Shown: one piece after another, positions 32,174 to 42,429 of the stretch
Numbering within the stretch: the stretch's first letter is position 1
How the letters are laid out: each line of letters begins with the position of its first letter
Assembly (NCBI GenBank): GCA_030248195.1
Contig: JASAND010013050.1
Location: 34,832-98,831, forward strand
Reading direction: 5' to 3'
DNA from: Trissonchulus latispiculum
Lineage: Eukaryota; Nematoda; Enoplea; Enoplida; Ironidae
DNA: 64,000 nt
The notes under the pieces: generated by a model
Told to the model about the DNA's origin: nothing
Databases searched by the model: none
The model's input: the letters and a program-made list of their open reading frames with translations, nothing else
Position numbers and translations under genes: made by a program

Positions 32174-33235
32174 TCAGGTCAATTTTTTTTGACTGTCCTC
32201 ACAAGTTATAGAAACCCATGCCTCAGAATTCACTGGAATCGTAGTTCCTACTCGTAGACAAATATTCGAAACGGCTGGCTGTGCTTTTCCAATAGTTTGC
32301 AAAATGCTGCTAATCTGCGGTGCCCCCAGCAACGGAACTTCTTTAAATAAAGGATGGTAAACTGAATGGCGTCCCATGAGCATTGACCAATTGTAAAAAG
32401 ATAGAAAATTCATACCAAGAAATATGTCATAGGGACAAAAATCACTTATTAAATACTCATGAGCCCATCTATAGAAAGAAAGTTCAAATTTTACTGAACC
32501 TGAGAAATTTATTGGCGTTCCGTTAGCTGCGGTAGCTTGCTCACAAGCTCCATCTCCAAAAGTTAAGCTTTCCGGGCATTTTTGCTTTAGATGTTCCACA
32601 AAATTCTTTGAAACCACAGAAATATTAGCGCCCGTATCAATAAGAGCCAAAGTATTTACGCCTCCCACTGATGCTACTATCAGCGGTGAGTGAGCCGGTG
32701 GAATTTTTGTCTGAGCACCGAAAAAATACTGATCCTGATGCACAAAAGCCGCCAAATAGTTCCGATTATTCGTCACGAAGTCAGTTTTAGGTGCCTTTTC
32801 TGGCTGATGAGCAGAATTCAGATGATTTATTTCGAAATTATCGTTTTCCAAATCTGACGTTTCAGACTGACTTTGGTCTGACAGTGAACTTTCAGAAGAA
32901 TCATACTCAAGAAGAAATCTTCCAGGGAAATCTGGGTCTGGACTCTTATGAGAACGTTGTTTCTGAACAGATTTCACCTTTTTATTTGAACGAATTCGAC
33001 CTGATGATGAGCTAGGTTCGTCTTTTCGTCTATTATCGTCATTAGTTTCCTTCTCCACATTCGAAAATGAATCTTTCGCTGCACTTTCCCCGGAATCAGG
33101 TGCATCATCAATTGTTCTGAGTCGATTTAATCGTGTAACTAACTGGTCTTGAGACATATTCAACGTTGTTTCCGTTGCATTTGCTGTATTTGCATTTTTC
33201 GTCTCCGACTTTTTGTATTTTGAGGCATCTGACAA
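32174..33235 (-). CDS. gypsy aspartic protease region
   Basis: 353 codons. The first 150 are Ser/Asp/Glu-rich linker; the retropepsin follows with ALIDTGANISVVS (D200-T-G) and later DIFLGMNFL, the ILG-like second motif. It processes the Gag-Pol polyprotein and acts as a homodimer. It ends at the TGA that follows the A8 tract, so RT needs a -1 shift. The catalytic motif is intact. The upstream end overlaps a gag-side frame separated by a shift near 33240-33410. Confidence 0.85.
   Translation of the reverse strand: MSDASKYKKSETKNANTANATETTLNMSQDQLVTRLNRLRTIDDAPDSGESAAKDSFSNVEKETNDDNRRKDEPSSSSGRIRSNKKVKSVQKQRSHKSPDPDFPGRFLLEYDSSESSLSDQSQSETSDLENDNFEINHLNSAHQPEKAPKTDFVTNNRNYLAAFVHQDQYFFGAQTKIPPAHSPLIVASVGGVNTLALIDTGANISVVSKNFVEHLKQKCPESLTFGDGACEQATAANGTPINFSGSVKFELSFYRWAHEYLISDFCPYDIFLGMNFLSFYNWSMLMGRHSVYHPLFKEVPLLGAPQISSILQTIGKAQPAVSNICLRVGTTIPVNSEAWVSITCEDSQKKLT
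32183..32190 (-). promoter_or_regulatory. possible -1 ribosomal frameshift site (A8)
   Basis: On the minus strand eight adenines (TCAAAAAAAATTG) lie just before the protease-frame TGA at 32174. A slip of -1 at AAAAAAA enters the RT frame, which continues with DLTDDEW in the expected place. This is where gypsy elements often place the gag-pro/pol shift. Equally, a simple one-base indel in the homopolymer could explain it. Confidence 0.5.
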
Positions 33236-33407
33236 TTTTGCAGCATTAGTTGTACAGGTTTCATCTTTCTTGTTTGAATTCGTCAGAACTAGGTCACCAG
33301 TATCAGTGACGTGAACCTCGAATTCCTACCTACAGATGATTCCTGACTACCTACCCCAGCTACCCTAGCACTAGATACTTGCTGACTTGCTGTTGTCCCT
33401 TGCTGTG

Positions 33408-33854
33408 TCACATATTGGCGCCAATTTGTACTTGGGAGAGCGGCAGAGTTCCCCTTGAAAACCTGCTGTTTTCCCAAATACGCGCACGTTGGGTTTGATT
33501 TGCTCCTAAAAGCAAATTTAAAGGTTGTGTCACTGCAAGATACTGTTGCACATTAGCATTTCCATTATTGCCACTAGCTGGAGTTCGGGTAGTACCTGAA
33601 CCCGTACTGTACCTGTTTTGAGAAGGGGGGCGCACGTTCCAATTCCTGAAATTTCGTGGCCCTCCACGAAAATTTGGTACACGTGGAGCAGAATACTGAT
33701 TTCTAGAATAATTCTCCCGACTATAGGCGTAGTAGCGGGAATTATTCTGATAATTTGCATTTCCATTGTACGTATTTCGAGGAAATGTAGAAAAACCTCT
33801 TCTAAACGGTCTATTCTTAAATCTACTAGAATTTACAGGAAAAAGTGGAATCAA
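33408..33854 (-). pseudogene. gag C-terminal Asn/Arg-rich segment
   Basis: 148 codons rich in Asn, Arg, Tyr and Pro (SRENYSRNQYSAPRVPNFRG). It lies between the zinc-knuckle segment and protease on the element's sense strand and shares its composition. There are no metal-binding cysteines. It probably forms the RNA-binding, disordered tail of Gag, displaced by a frameshift. Confidence 0.6.
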
Positions 33855-34105
33855 CGGCTGAGATAAAACATTCTGTACACGTTGCTGTTGATTCTGCTGT
33901 ACATTATGGCCATTCTGAGGAGATCGAGGAAAAAGGGAGGGGGTTGGGGCTATTTAGAGCCTCCACCAAAGTACGTATATCCAAATTTTGCAATAAACTT
34001 TGCAATACCGACTGTAACAAATTTAAGGGGTTTTCCATGGAATTTTGAGATCTGGAACCCCGAGTAACATCCGCATACGCAGGTGTAAAAACTGTACAAA
34101 TCTGA

Positions 34106-34897
34106 TTAGCACTCAAGACCTTTTGATCCGTAAAAAGTTTTGAAAGACCCTCCAAAAGATTTGGGGGTTTTTCCGACACTAGATTGACTCGCGGATTTTT
34201 CTGCGTTATATACTTGGCTTTTCGGGTAGGGATTCGACTGAGGAGGGGCACCCCCGGAATTTGCTGTGCTCCCCGCTTGCTGAAAATTCTGCAGAAAATT
34301 CACCAACTGACTAGTAGGGTCCATCTCCTGTTGGACTGGAGTAAGGAAATTTACGCCATTTTGACGACGATTCGTGCGAAAAACCCGACCACTAGGGTCC
34401 ACAAAAACATTCGCATTTTGATTCCGGTTGTTGGAATTTCCTCCCCGACGGCGTCCTCGACCGTTATAGTTTCCTCTGTTTCCTCTATTCCAATCTCGGC
34501 CAGAATTTTGATTGGAATAGTCTGAATTATCATAATTTCGGTTGGTATTGTACTTCCCTCTGGAATTACCACGATTTCCAAATCCACGCCGATTTGGATT
34601 ACCTCTGCCTCTAAATCCCGAATTCTTTTGGCGATTTAGAGCGCATTGAGGCGATATGTGGCCAGGATTTCCACATTTGTAGCAAATCCTCTGATCTTCG
34701 GCCTTTTCATCCGTAAGTTTTTCCTTCGATTCTGTAGATGCCTGTACGGCATTTCCCGCACCAGAAGCTGAGCTCGTAGAGGGTTTTTCTGAGCCCACTG
34801 GTTCACCTTTCGTAGCTTCTAGAACCAAATCCCTGTGAGCATTTCGAATTTTGCCCTTTTTCAGCTCTTCTTCCAATTCCTCAAGTTTCACGTCCAT
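34106..34897 (-). pseudogene. gag nucleocapsid with CCHC zinc knuckle
   Basis: 263 codons including CYKCGNPGHISPQC, a canonical C-x2-C-x4-H-x4-C knuckle at about residue 72. An extended Arg/Gly/Asn-rich region follows (RGRGNPNRRGFGNRGNSRG). The knuckle binds element RNA during particle assembly. It lies downstream of the capsid-like segment at 35146-35576 and is separated from it by frame breaks around 34900-35140. Confidence 0.85.
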
Positions 34898-35145
34898 AGG
34901 ATCTAGTTTTTGAGTTTCGTCCGAAGAAACCGTACAAACTTTCGCCTTAGATTTTCCCCGTTTTGATCTTTTCCGGGTTTTTTTCTACCTTTTCAGATTT
35001 TTCAGACTTTTCCGATTTATCGACTCGGCTGAGTCAGAGTCACATTCCTCTTCGACAAGCGAAATTTTGACCACGATTTTTCGCAGTTTTACCATTGTAT
35101 GACCCCAACTTTCCAGGTCAGAAAGTAGGGAAACTCCAACATTTT

Positions 35146-35576
35146 TTAAACTGCTTTTGAGACCTTTTCTGAGTTCTCGAAAATATACACTGCTCTTTCG
35201 TCATCAGTGGCCTTGGGAAATGCCTTTCTAGCCAAAATTTCCAAATCTGACACAAAATCCTGAACATTTTCATTCGATTTTTGCGTACGTACATAAAATT
35301 GCCTAGAATGTTCCAAGGCAGTTTTCTGAAGTGGTTCAAAAAGCATTTTTAGGAGTTCAACCATCTCCTTGTACGTACTTGGCATTCCCAGAGAAGAATG
35401 TCTATGGATGATTTTTTTCACACAATTTGCCAATAAAATTTATCCTCGCCGATATAATTTGCCTTCGCAATGGCCTCAAAATTAATTATCCATTCGTCGG
35501 GAGTTAGAGAGGTTTCCCTCCCGTTATAATTACTCAAACCCTTAAAAAGAGTTATTAAATTCTTCAATTCGGCCAT
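35146..35576 (-). pseudogene. gag matrix/capsid start
   Basis: The Gag ATG is at 35576: the frame starts with MAELKNLITLFKGLSNYNG and includes TPDEWIINFEAIA, the W..FE motif of gypsy Gag. It ends at a TGA near 35430. The sense continues in another frame from 35433 with STYKEMVELLKMLFEPLQK and NVQDFVSDLEILARKAFP, typical of the capsid N-terminal domain. One frameshift therefore interrupts the capsid, and a second break follows near 35140. Confidence 0.75.
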
Positions 35577-37454
35577 TTTTGTTCTTTTTCTTCACGTAAA
35601 CGAGCTTGTAATCGCGTTTCCAGATTTCTATTTACCACGTAAATTTGCTCGATTGTATCAGAAACTTGGTCAAAAATCTCCCAAATTCTACCAAAGCTCG
35701 TATCAAAAATGTATTCCTCTGCAATCACTTCAATGGCGAGAAATTTTCACAAAAATATGACAAATTCGTCGAAAATAACACTAATTTGACCTCTATCGGC
35801 CTTATATACGTCTACAAAAAATTGCAAAATCGTCGGCAAAATTGCTTCAAAAGGCAAAATAAACGTTCCTGATTAAATCACAAGTAGGGGGGGGGGTTGG
35901 GAATATTGTTATGAAGGACATTTGCGTTGATAATTGAAACATTTTCAACAATATATGTCCAAAAATTGGTGAATCGGGGGATGGGGGGGGGGGGGTACAA
36001 AATCAAGCCAAAATTACGTTTTTGACACGGAAATCAGTCGAAATTTCTCCTAGATCGACGTTTTGCGCCTAGGACGGTCGTTATTTGAAGCAATTCGGCC
36101 TAAAAATCGTTCAAAATTCGGTTTTTGGGTCGATTGGGGGGGGGGTTCGAAATTTTATTTTAAAATTTCCGAAACTTCGAAATTTTGGCGATTATGGGTC
36201 CCCAAAAAATTATGCAACACTTGGGGGGTTTCCAGAAAAATTATTCATCCAAAAATTTGCCAAAATTCGACGAAATTTTACCTTTGGGGGCATACCTGAA
36301 CAGGAGGTCAAATTTCACTGACCCTTTTGGAAGCAAATTTTGGTACCCCTTGTGAGAGCTTTTTTAAAGCAATTTTTAAGCGATTTTTGCCATTTTTTAA
36401 CAAAAACAGCGATTTTTGGCCAAACGCGTTTTTTGGACGTTTTTTTAGCAAAGAATAGTGATTTTAAGTGAAAAATTCCTGTCGTAAATTTTAAAGGGAA
36501 ATTTCTGTCGTAAAAAAATTTTTAAAGAAAAAATTTCCGTAGAAATTTTTGTAGTAAAACCTATTTTTTGGGCAATTTTCTAACCCCTTGTGGCCAATTT
36601 TCTTACCCCTTGTGAGAGCAATTTCGCGACCCCTTGTGGACGATTACGCCGAGGGGGGGGGGAATTTCCCCCCCCCTTCCTCCCCCCTTGTCCACCTGTG
36701 TTTGGGGGGGGGGGGGTGGGGGGGGGGTCGAAATTTTGCCTAGAAAGTGCCTAAAATTGCAAAATTCTAGCAATTACGGGTCTTTATACAAAAATTATAC
36801 AACACTTGGGGAGTACCCACAAATTTTATTTAGGCAAAATTTTGCAAAAATTTGACGAAATTTGCCCTTGGGGGGGGGTACAAAATATTACCGAAATTCG
36901 GCAATTTTTGCAAAATTTTACGAATAATGCTCCAAGTTCAGCTTCTGTTGCTTTCCCTTCGTGTTAAGGTTTCTCAGTATCGAGAAAATTCGGCACAAAG
37001 GTTGTGGAAAAATCCACGAAAAATTTTCTAACTACAAAAATTTGAAAAATTTTCTCCCGTCTTGGGGGTGTGGGGGTGGGGGGGTTGGGATCCTACCTTA
37101 AATCTACCTAAAATTTACTGCAAAATAGGTCATTGGGCTGCCCCAATAACGCAGTATCAGTTTCTAAGCCGTCCCCCAACTCAGAACTTCTGGGGGGGTG
37201 GGGGTGGGGGTAAGACAAGTCCCCCAACGGACTTTCCCGACTTTTCAAATTTGCCATTTTTCAGAGTTGCACCCTACACAATAGAAGAATTTAAAAATCT
37301 TCAAACTTAAACAAAAGCATTTTAAAAGATTCTCCTAATTTTTGCGATTCTAAAAATACAAACCTTTTTCAATAAATCGCAAAATTAAGTTCAAAAATCG
37401 TTTTTGAAGGATCACGAAATTTGAAACTTTTTCAATTCAGCAAACCGGACAGTG
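35577..37454 (-). other. long G/C-tract leader of the nested gypsy element
   Basis: Nearly 1.9 kb between primer-binding site and Gag ATG with no supported ORF. On the plus strand it has many runs of eight or more G (near 35886, 35980, 36137, 36653, 36703, 36871). It also has an internal duplication: about 36125-36292 and 36715-36880 share AATTATRCAACACTTGGGG and a TTCGACGAAATTT-like block. Short repeats of ACCCCTTGTG occur near 36340-36640. The plus-strand ORFs here are artefacts of this composition. Confidence 0.6.
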
Positions 37455-37472
37455 GTCCTGTCACGGTCGCCA
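37455..37472 (-). promoter_or_regulatory. primer-binding site (tRNA-Arg-like)
   Basis: Two bases inside the 5' LTR, the minus strand reads TGGCGACCGTGACAGGAC. This is complementary to a tRNA 3' end of the form GTCCTGTCACGGTCG plus CCA, which I recall as the acceptor and T-stem of animal tRNA-Arg (UCG). The 43-kb retroelement uses a similar site. Confidence 0.8.
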
Positions 37473-37474
37473 AA

Positions 37475-37871
37475 TGTTAACTACCGGTTTACTGTCCGGT
37501 AAATAAACCGGCAACTAGATGGCGGAACGATAGTAGGTTCTATTTAGTCCCTAACTAGGATGCAACTCGCTTCAAGAAAATAGAAATATCCTAACTAAGC
37601 TTCCCTAATTGAAAGATAAATAAGGCATAGTATTTACTGAAGAACTTTACGATGGTTTTAATGGACATAATATATGGCGGAATAGCAATACAATGAATGG
37701 CACTGTTGGCCGCAACACGTACCAAAGAAATAACCAGACTGATTACATAAGCAATTAAGCTAACTTATATAAGCTAGATGGTGGCTGTTTGAGACTAATA
37801 CATTGATCATTCATGAAACACAAGTAGAGTAATTTGGGGCGGATTACAGTTAGTAAAGTAGGTTTTTAACA
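37475..37871 (-). repeat. 5' LTR of the nested gypsy element
   Basis: 397 bp, TG..CA, matching 25195-25526 closely except for an extra segment of about 65 bp that includes CTAACTTATATAAGCTAG, a TATA-like element. It is flanked outside by the ATTG target duplication and inside by the primer-binding site. Confidence 0.95.
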
Positions 37872-37896
37872 ATTGTGTTCAACCGAAATCTCTACA
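37872..37896 (+). repeat. outer gypsy LTR, left copy, part after the nested insertion
   Basis: ATTGTGTTCAACCGAAATCT followed by CTACA matches the end of the right LTR (40425-40448). The first four bases are the target duplication of the nested element. It shows that the 12.7 kb element landed inside this LTR. Confidence 0.85.
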
Positions 37897-40292
37897 AACT
37901 CTCTGGTGAGTAGCATTTCAGATTCCTGGCGTCCGTTACCCGGACATTTAAAATGTTTCGTGACGTTTCGTTTATTTAGTGAATTACCGGCACCAGAACA
38001 TTTTGGCAGCTTTTTGAGCCGACGTTTGAGAAGTTTATTTGCCGGGAGGTCGGCGGTGGGGGGAAATGCTCCCCCAAAATTGTCAAAATCCAACTCCCCC
38101 CAAAGTTCTCAGTGTCCCCCATTGCCAGTACCCAAAGTTGTTATCTCTTCCGCAGCAGTGTTTTGTCCCGGCTCCACCCCTTCCCAAAATAAAATTTCGG
38201 AGCCCCCCAAAATCATCTGTCGAAACTCCTCACTCCCAATTTTTCGGGGGGGCGCTTCGCCCCCCCCCCCCCACTCCACCGGTCGGGCGGCGGGGTCCGA
38301 CTGTTCGTTATTTGCAGTCAAGTTCTGAAGCTAAGTGTTTGGGGAGCACTTCAAAATGCAGCGGTCCCAGATAGTCTAGCTGTTTCGCTGTGGTCTCGTC
38401 AAAATATCACCTGTCCCCTACTTTGGACCCAGAAAATGCTTAAATTTCGGGGAAACTGCTGTTCTTGTATTTGGGGGACCGATTTCGGGCCCCCCCGGGC
38501 CATTTCTCGGTTTGCTTTGCAGTCTCCGGGGGCTGTAGCCGCGCTGAGGGCAATAAATTAAGCACTATGGGAGGGGGGTACTCTCCCACAAAATTCGGGT
38601 GCTGTTCAGCCTTCCCAGTCCCTCCCCGGTGCGGTAGAGTTACAGCTTAGCCAAGCCGGCGGTGAGCCCCTCCCCTTCAAAATTTTCCTACCCTCAAGAT
38701 TTTCTTGGAATTTGAAGACGGATCAGTCGATAATTCCGCTATCAATATATCAAGATTCGGACGTGTCCGGGGGGGATTGGTTCGGTTCGGCCCCTTACAG
38801 GTCAGTTGTCCGCTGGGAGAAGCAGAAAATTGTTGGGGATTCTCCTCCCCATGCTCCGACAGCTGTGGGTCAAAATTTACATACTCCATTGGGGGCCACA
38901 TTTCGAGTAGGTATGACGGTTCCAGAGCTAAATTTGAGCCGGACCGACCTCAATTATCTGGCTCCTCGGTCTCTACATACGGGCGGATTCATAATGCCTT
39001 GTGATCAGTACAGAAATTCGATCCCAAGTCGGAAAACCGCTCCGCCTCATATTTCTCTACATCGAACTCCACTTTGTAAACGGCGTCCCGCAACCCCGAC
39101 GGCTTATCATACTCGACCGGCCACCCCCTACCCTAGAGGTCCCCCACCTAGCACTCAAAATCCACCGCTGGCCTCTCCAGATAGGTTGGCCCAGCAAAAT
39201 TCCTTGTATCAGTCGGACCCTACTTATTGCCCCATCCAGCCGCAGCCCTAAGTTCAATTGTATGAGGGGGTTGAAATTGCTGCTCCGGAGCAGCATCAAC
39301 GACATTAGTTGTCTCAGGTACGTTATCAGTCTCCAAAAGACCAATATCCGAAGGGGCAATATTTTGTACGTACGCCCCTAATTTTCAATATGACACTCTA
39401 AACCAACAGGTGTATGAGAATCCGGTGATTCGTGAGTTTAGACAGAAGTCATTTGTGGGAAGGAGCTCATCAAAATCTCCCTCCCGTCCAGGTACCACCG
39501 TATGTCCCTCAGCGGGCTTCGTTGAACCCGTACTATATGGATGCGATGGTGCCTTCTCACGCCCATGCGAATGACTTTGTAGCTCAAAATCGCTTTCCTA
39601 GTCCGGTGGAGGTCCCGTATACTCCGAATCCCTCTCATCTGCGGTCGCCCTCAGGGAGGCCAAGGGTGAAGTATCGACTTCCACCAAAAACGGTCGCCCT
39701 CAGGGAGGCCGCCCCCTCATTCTCGGCCGCACCAAGTTTACGTACATCAGCCATCAGGTCCTCCACCACCACCTCCTCTAGTTTTTGTTCCATTTCCATA
39801 TCCGGTTGACCATGTATATAAAAACTCCATGGCCCCCTAAGGCATCTCGTCAGCCGACCCCAGACACAATGGAGGCTACGGATATTTCAGTCTCAAAATA
39901 CGATGCAACTTTCTTTCGCTATTATTTAGAGGTCCTGAGGATGACCCTCGGTATAATCCCAAATACTTTGATATTGGTTTTATACATTTGATTGTTAGTT
40001 ACCTCAATTTGAGTCTGCAGTAGCAGTTAAATCCGTACCGCAGAATCAGCCTGGGCGTTTGTTGTGGAATAAATTGGCTGGAAAGGCCCAAATGTTTGCT
40101 TCCCAGGCACTGTTGAGTCTTCCGTCGTTGAGTCATATCATGGGTTTTCAGAATTTATTAAATCAGTTCCCGAAGCCACATCTTTCGTTGCGCGAGCTCG
40201 ACTTTTGCGCATCAGAAGCAGCAGCTGCACAACAAATTCCTGCCTCACTATATTTCAGAACTAAAGGCTATGGCTGTCGACATTTGGGACGG
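37897..40292 (+). pseudogene. degenerate gag of the outer gypsy element
   Basis: Plus-strand coding sense is scattered over several frames with many stops. Recognisable parts are a Pro/Tyr-rich stretch (QVPPYVPQRASLNPYY and FPSPVEVPYTPNP, 39480-39620) and a capsid-like block near 39925-40200 with FRGPEDDPRYNPKYFDIGF, and then NKLAGKAQMFASQALLSLPS, the ..L.GKA......L.. pattern of gypsy capsid. No protease, RT or integrase remains, so the element is a gag-only deletion derivative. G/C homopolymers (e.g. 38248-38275) are abundant. Confidence 0.55.
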
Positions 40293-40448
40293 TCACAGTA
40301 AACTCGCACTTTAGTTTTTGTTTCGTAGGTGGCTACGGAAATAGGACGGCAGGATTTGACATGCGCACACTCATTTGAACCTCGGCATAGTTCTAATTAA
40401 ATCGTTTGTTCAGAGATTGTTTTATTGTGTCTAGCCGAAATCTCTACA
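40293..40448 (+). repeat. outer gypsy LTR, right copy
   Basis: From TCACAGTAAACTCGCAC to CGAAATCTCTACA. It matches 25037-25194 plus 37872-37896, with an internal deletion near 40312 relative to the left copy. The two LTRs are more diverged than those of the nested element, so the outer element is older. Confidence 0.8.
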
Positions 40449-40772
40449 CAAGAAACACTAGCGCCAGACAAAAATTAGGTACATTCAAAAGTTTGAGAAC
40501 TTAAATTGGGGGCTTTTGTTATCTTTGGTCCTAGTTCATTACACCCTTTCTATTTCGTGTTCATATTCAGTTCAGTTTTACAAGATTATAAACGTCAGAC
40601 TGCTGTACCTTTCCTTGGCTGTGCCCACCAAGAAACTAGGCAACAGTTGTCTTAACGAACCTACAAACACTACCCTAGAAAATGTTCAGCTGTGATTAGA
40701 GGTACCTCTCACCTTTAAATGTAGTGTATTTACGGGGAATTTCTGAAAAAGATTAAACACAACAGTATTGCC

Positions 40773-41738
40773 ATGAATTCATCTGAATCTAGTACCCAGT
40801 TTGACCCCTATGTTATAATTCTTGGCGTCTACTTTGTCGAAGGCATCCTTCAAGTTGGTTTCAATGCCATCCTGGTAGCAGTTGTCATGGTAACGCCTGT
40901 TCTCCGAGAAAAAGAGTTCGTCTTTCCAGCTGGTTTGGCAGTTGCAGATGGCATAACAGGAGCTGGGCAAATAGGGGCATCAGTTAATAGATATCTGATA
41001 GCACAAAGTGGAAGTAGTAGCAAATTGGTTCTATCCTCATACTGTAAAAGCCAAGCGCATACACTATTATTCCAGTGGGGTGCATATGCTTCATCATTGA
41101 TTGTATGCATGATATCGATAGACAGATTTATTGCATGCAGCAGCATTAAGGTTTATGCTAAAATTAGTCGGAAATATGCGTTGATTGCCACCGCTTCATG
41201 CTACATCTTAGCCACAATCAACGTAATGGTAAATGTCGTCGTAATGTCAACCAGTGAAGATCTGGTGTCAATATTTTGCTTTGCTGGAAGCAGCATGCCA
41301 CATTGGAGAAGCCAAATGCATCGGGGGTTTCAGATGTTGCTTTCCTACTGCAGTGTACTGATATACATTTCTGCTTTGATCATCTTAAAATGGAATTCGA
41401 AGACCCAATATTCGGATGTTTTAAAGAAAATGGTGGAAAGGCAGCGAAAAGTAAATAAGTCGCTACTACATTTGGGTACCTGCACATTTTGTTTCTTCTG
41501 TATACCTCTTACACTATCCGTGTTTATTGATGATATCGTCTACAATTTGACGGTAAAAAGGTATCTGGTTGGTACATTATTTTTTGTAATGAACATAAAT
41601 TCCTGTTACAACATTGTTTTGTACTATTTTAAAAACCGAGACTTTAGAAACTCACTGAAACACATAATTAATCCTTGGAAAAGCACAGCTGTTGTTTCCA
41701 TCAGTCAGTCACAATTTAAAGATAACAGACGTGCGTAA
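40773..41738 (+). CDS. rhodopsin-class G-protein-coupled receptor, single exon
   Basis: An intact 321-codon ORF from ATG at 40773. Seven hydrophobic spans lie near residues 13-38, 47-70, 98-120, 134-158, 186-206, 231-252 and 262-286. Class A landmarks: Asp59 in TM2 (AVAD), Cys91 before TM3 pairing with Cys169, DRF at 116-118 in place of DRY, and NSCYNIVLYYFKNRDFR at 276-292, equivalent to the NPxxY helix and helix 8 with Pro replaced by Ile. The short termini, lack of introns and divergent motifs recall nematode Srsx-type and other invertebrate orphan chemoreceptors, so a ligand cannot be given. It would sit in the plasma membrane and couple to G proteins. It is the only clearly intact host-like gene here. 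Confidence 0.85.
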   Translation: MNSSESSTQFDPYVIILGVYFVEGILQVGFNAILVAVVMVTPVLREKEFVFPAGLAVADGITGAGQIGASVNRYLIAQSGSSSKLVLSSYCKSQAHTLLFQWGAYASSLIVCMISIDRFIACSSIKVYAKISRKYALIATASCYILATINVMVNVVVMSTSEDLVSIFCFAGSSMPHWRSQMHRGFQMLLSYCSVLIYISALIILKWNSKTQYSDVLKKMVERQRKVNKSLLHLGTCTFCFFCIPLTLSVFIDDIVYNLTVKRYLVGTLFFVMNINSCYNIVLYYFKNRDFRNSLKHIINPWKSTAVVSISQSQFKDNRRA

Positions 41739-41814
41739 AAGAAATTTACAAATATCAAAATGCCAGGAGATAATCGACAGCAATTGCGAGCTTTTGTGGT
41801 TTCGCTTCGATTTA

Positions 41815-41940
41815 AAAATTCGCTGAAACACATTTAATTTTTTAGAAATGCACTGCTTTTGTATATATCACTCAATCACAATTTAATGTTAGCAGACTTA
41901 CGTAAAGTCTACATATTACATTTATCAAAATGCCACTAGT
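41815..41940 (+). pseudogene. degenerate tandem duplicate of the GPCR 3' end
   Basis: AATTCGCTGAAACACATTTA, CACTCAATCACAATTTAA and TTATCAAAATGCCA repeat the end of the receptor and its 3' flank (about 41645-41765) with substitutions and small deletions. It is a small local duplication of the receptor tail, no longer coding. It hints at past tandem copies. Confidence 0.7.
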
Positions 41941-41944
41941 AAAA

Positions 41945-42320
41945 AAGGTACAGTGACCCCTGTAGAGAACTCCAACCTACAGAAGGTTATAGGGTGCCCG
42001 TGCCGGTGCTTATCTCAGGACTCGCAGCCCGAAGCCAGGAGCGACAACTCTAATGCTGACTACGTCTGTGGAAGGGGGGCCAGTCCTTCTTCAGGCATTA
42101 CGCCAGAACACAGACTCCTGTTACCTTCCCACCACAGTGGTACCCATTTACCGACCAGTGACGGATAGTCTGCTGGGTTGAGTGGAGAGCCCACGGCGAA
42201 CCGATATGTGCTTAGTCCCTTGCTCTAGGGGATTTGAGAATGCCTTGTGGCAGAGAGGGTTAAAACCTAGAATCGTAAGATCTTTAGTCGAGCGCCTTAT
42301 CACTCGGCTGTCACAGTACC
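41945..42320 (-). mobile_element. tRNA-derived SINE
   Basis: Read on the minus strand from about 42320. There is an A-box-like AGCCGAGTGATAAGG (42296-42310), then about 30 bases, then a B-box-like AGGTTTTAACCC (42257-42268; consensus GGTTCGANYCC with two changes), as in a Ser/Leu-type tRNA head. A GC-rich body of about 300 bases follows, containing AATGGGTACCACTGTGG and GGGAAGGTAACAGG, resembling the conserved central domain of several metazoan SINE families, and it ends near a T/A-rich stretch at 41941. The plus-strand ORFs here are not real. No clear target duplication was found. Confidence 0.65.
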
Positions 42321-42429
42321 GAGTAGACACGTATTACCGGTACAGGGCTGTGCTTTTCAACTGTAAGCTCAACGTGATACTTGGTGATTTATCAGTCATT
42401 TTTGAAAATTTAAAAGGTTATTAAACTGA

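Larger units (their letters stand above)
25195..37871 (-). mobile_element. nested Ty3/gypsy retrotransposon (12.7 kb)
   Basis: Both LTRs begin TGTYAACTACCGG and end TTTTTAACA, and a 4-bp target duplication ATTG flanks them (25191-25194 and 37872-37875). Going along the minus strand: 5' LTR, primer-binding site, a long leader, gag with zinc knuckle, protease, RT, RNase H, integrase, and an extra C-terminal module. The coding region has several breaks: frameshifts in gag and after integrase, a TAA between RT and RNase H, and a TGA in the last module. It could not move on its own. The 12.7 kb size is large for gypsy, because of a roughly 1.9 kb leader, the extra module and 1.3 kb of 3' non-coding DNA. 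Confidence 0.95.

Noticed and set aside
35880..38380. Plus-strand Gly/Pro-rich ORFs in the G-tract region
   Set aside because: Composition artefacts of long G and C runs inside the leader of a minus-strand retroelement and the degenerate outer gag. No motifs.
42148..42424. ORFs over the SINE
   Set aside because: Explained by the tRNA-derived head and body of the SINE; no protein similarity.
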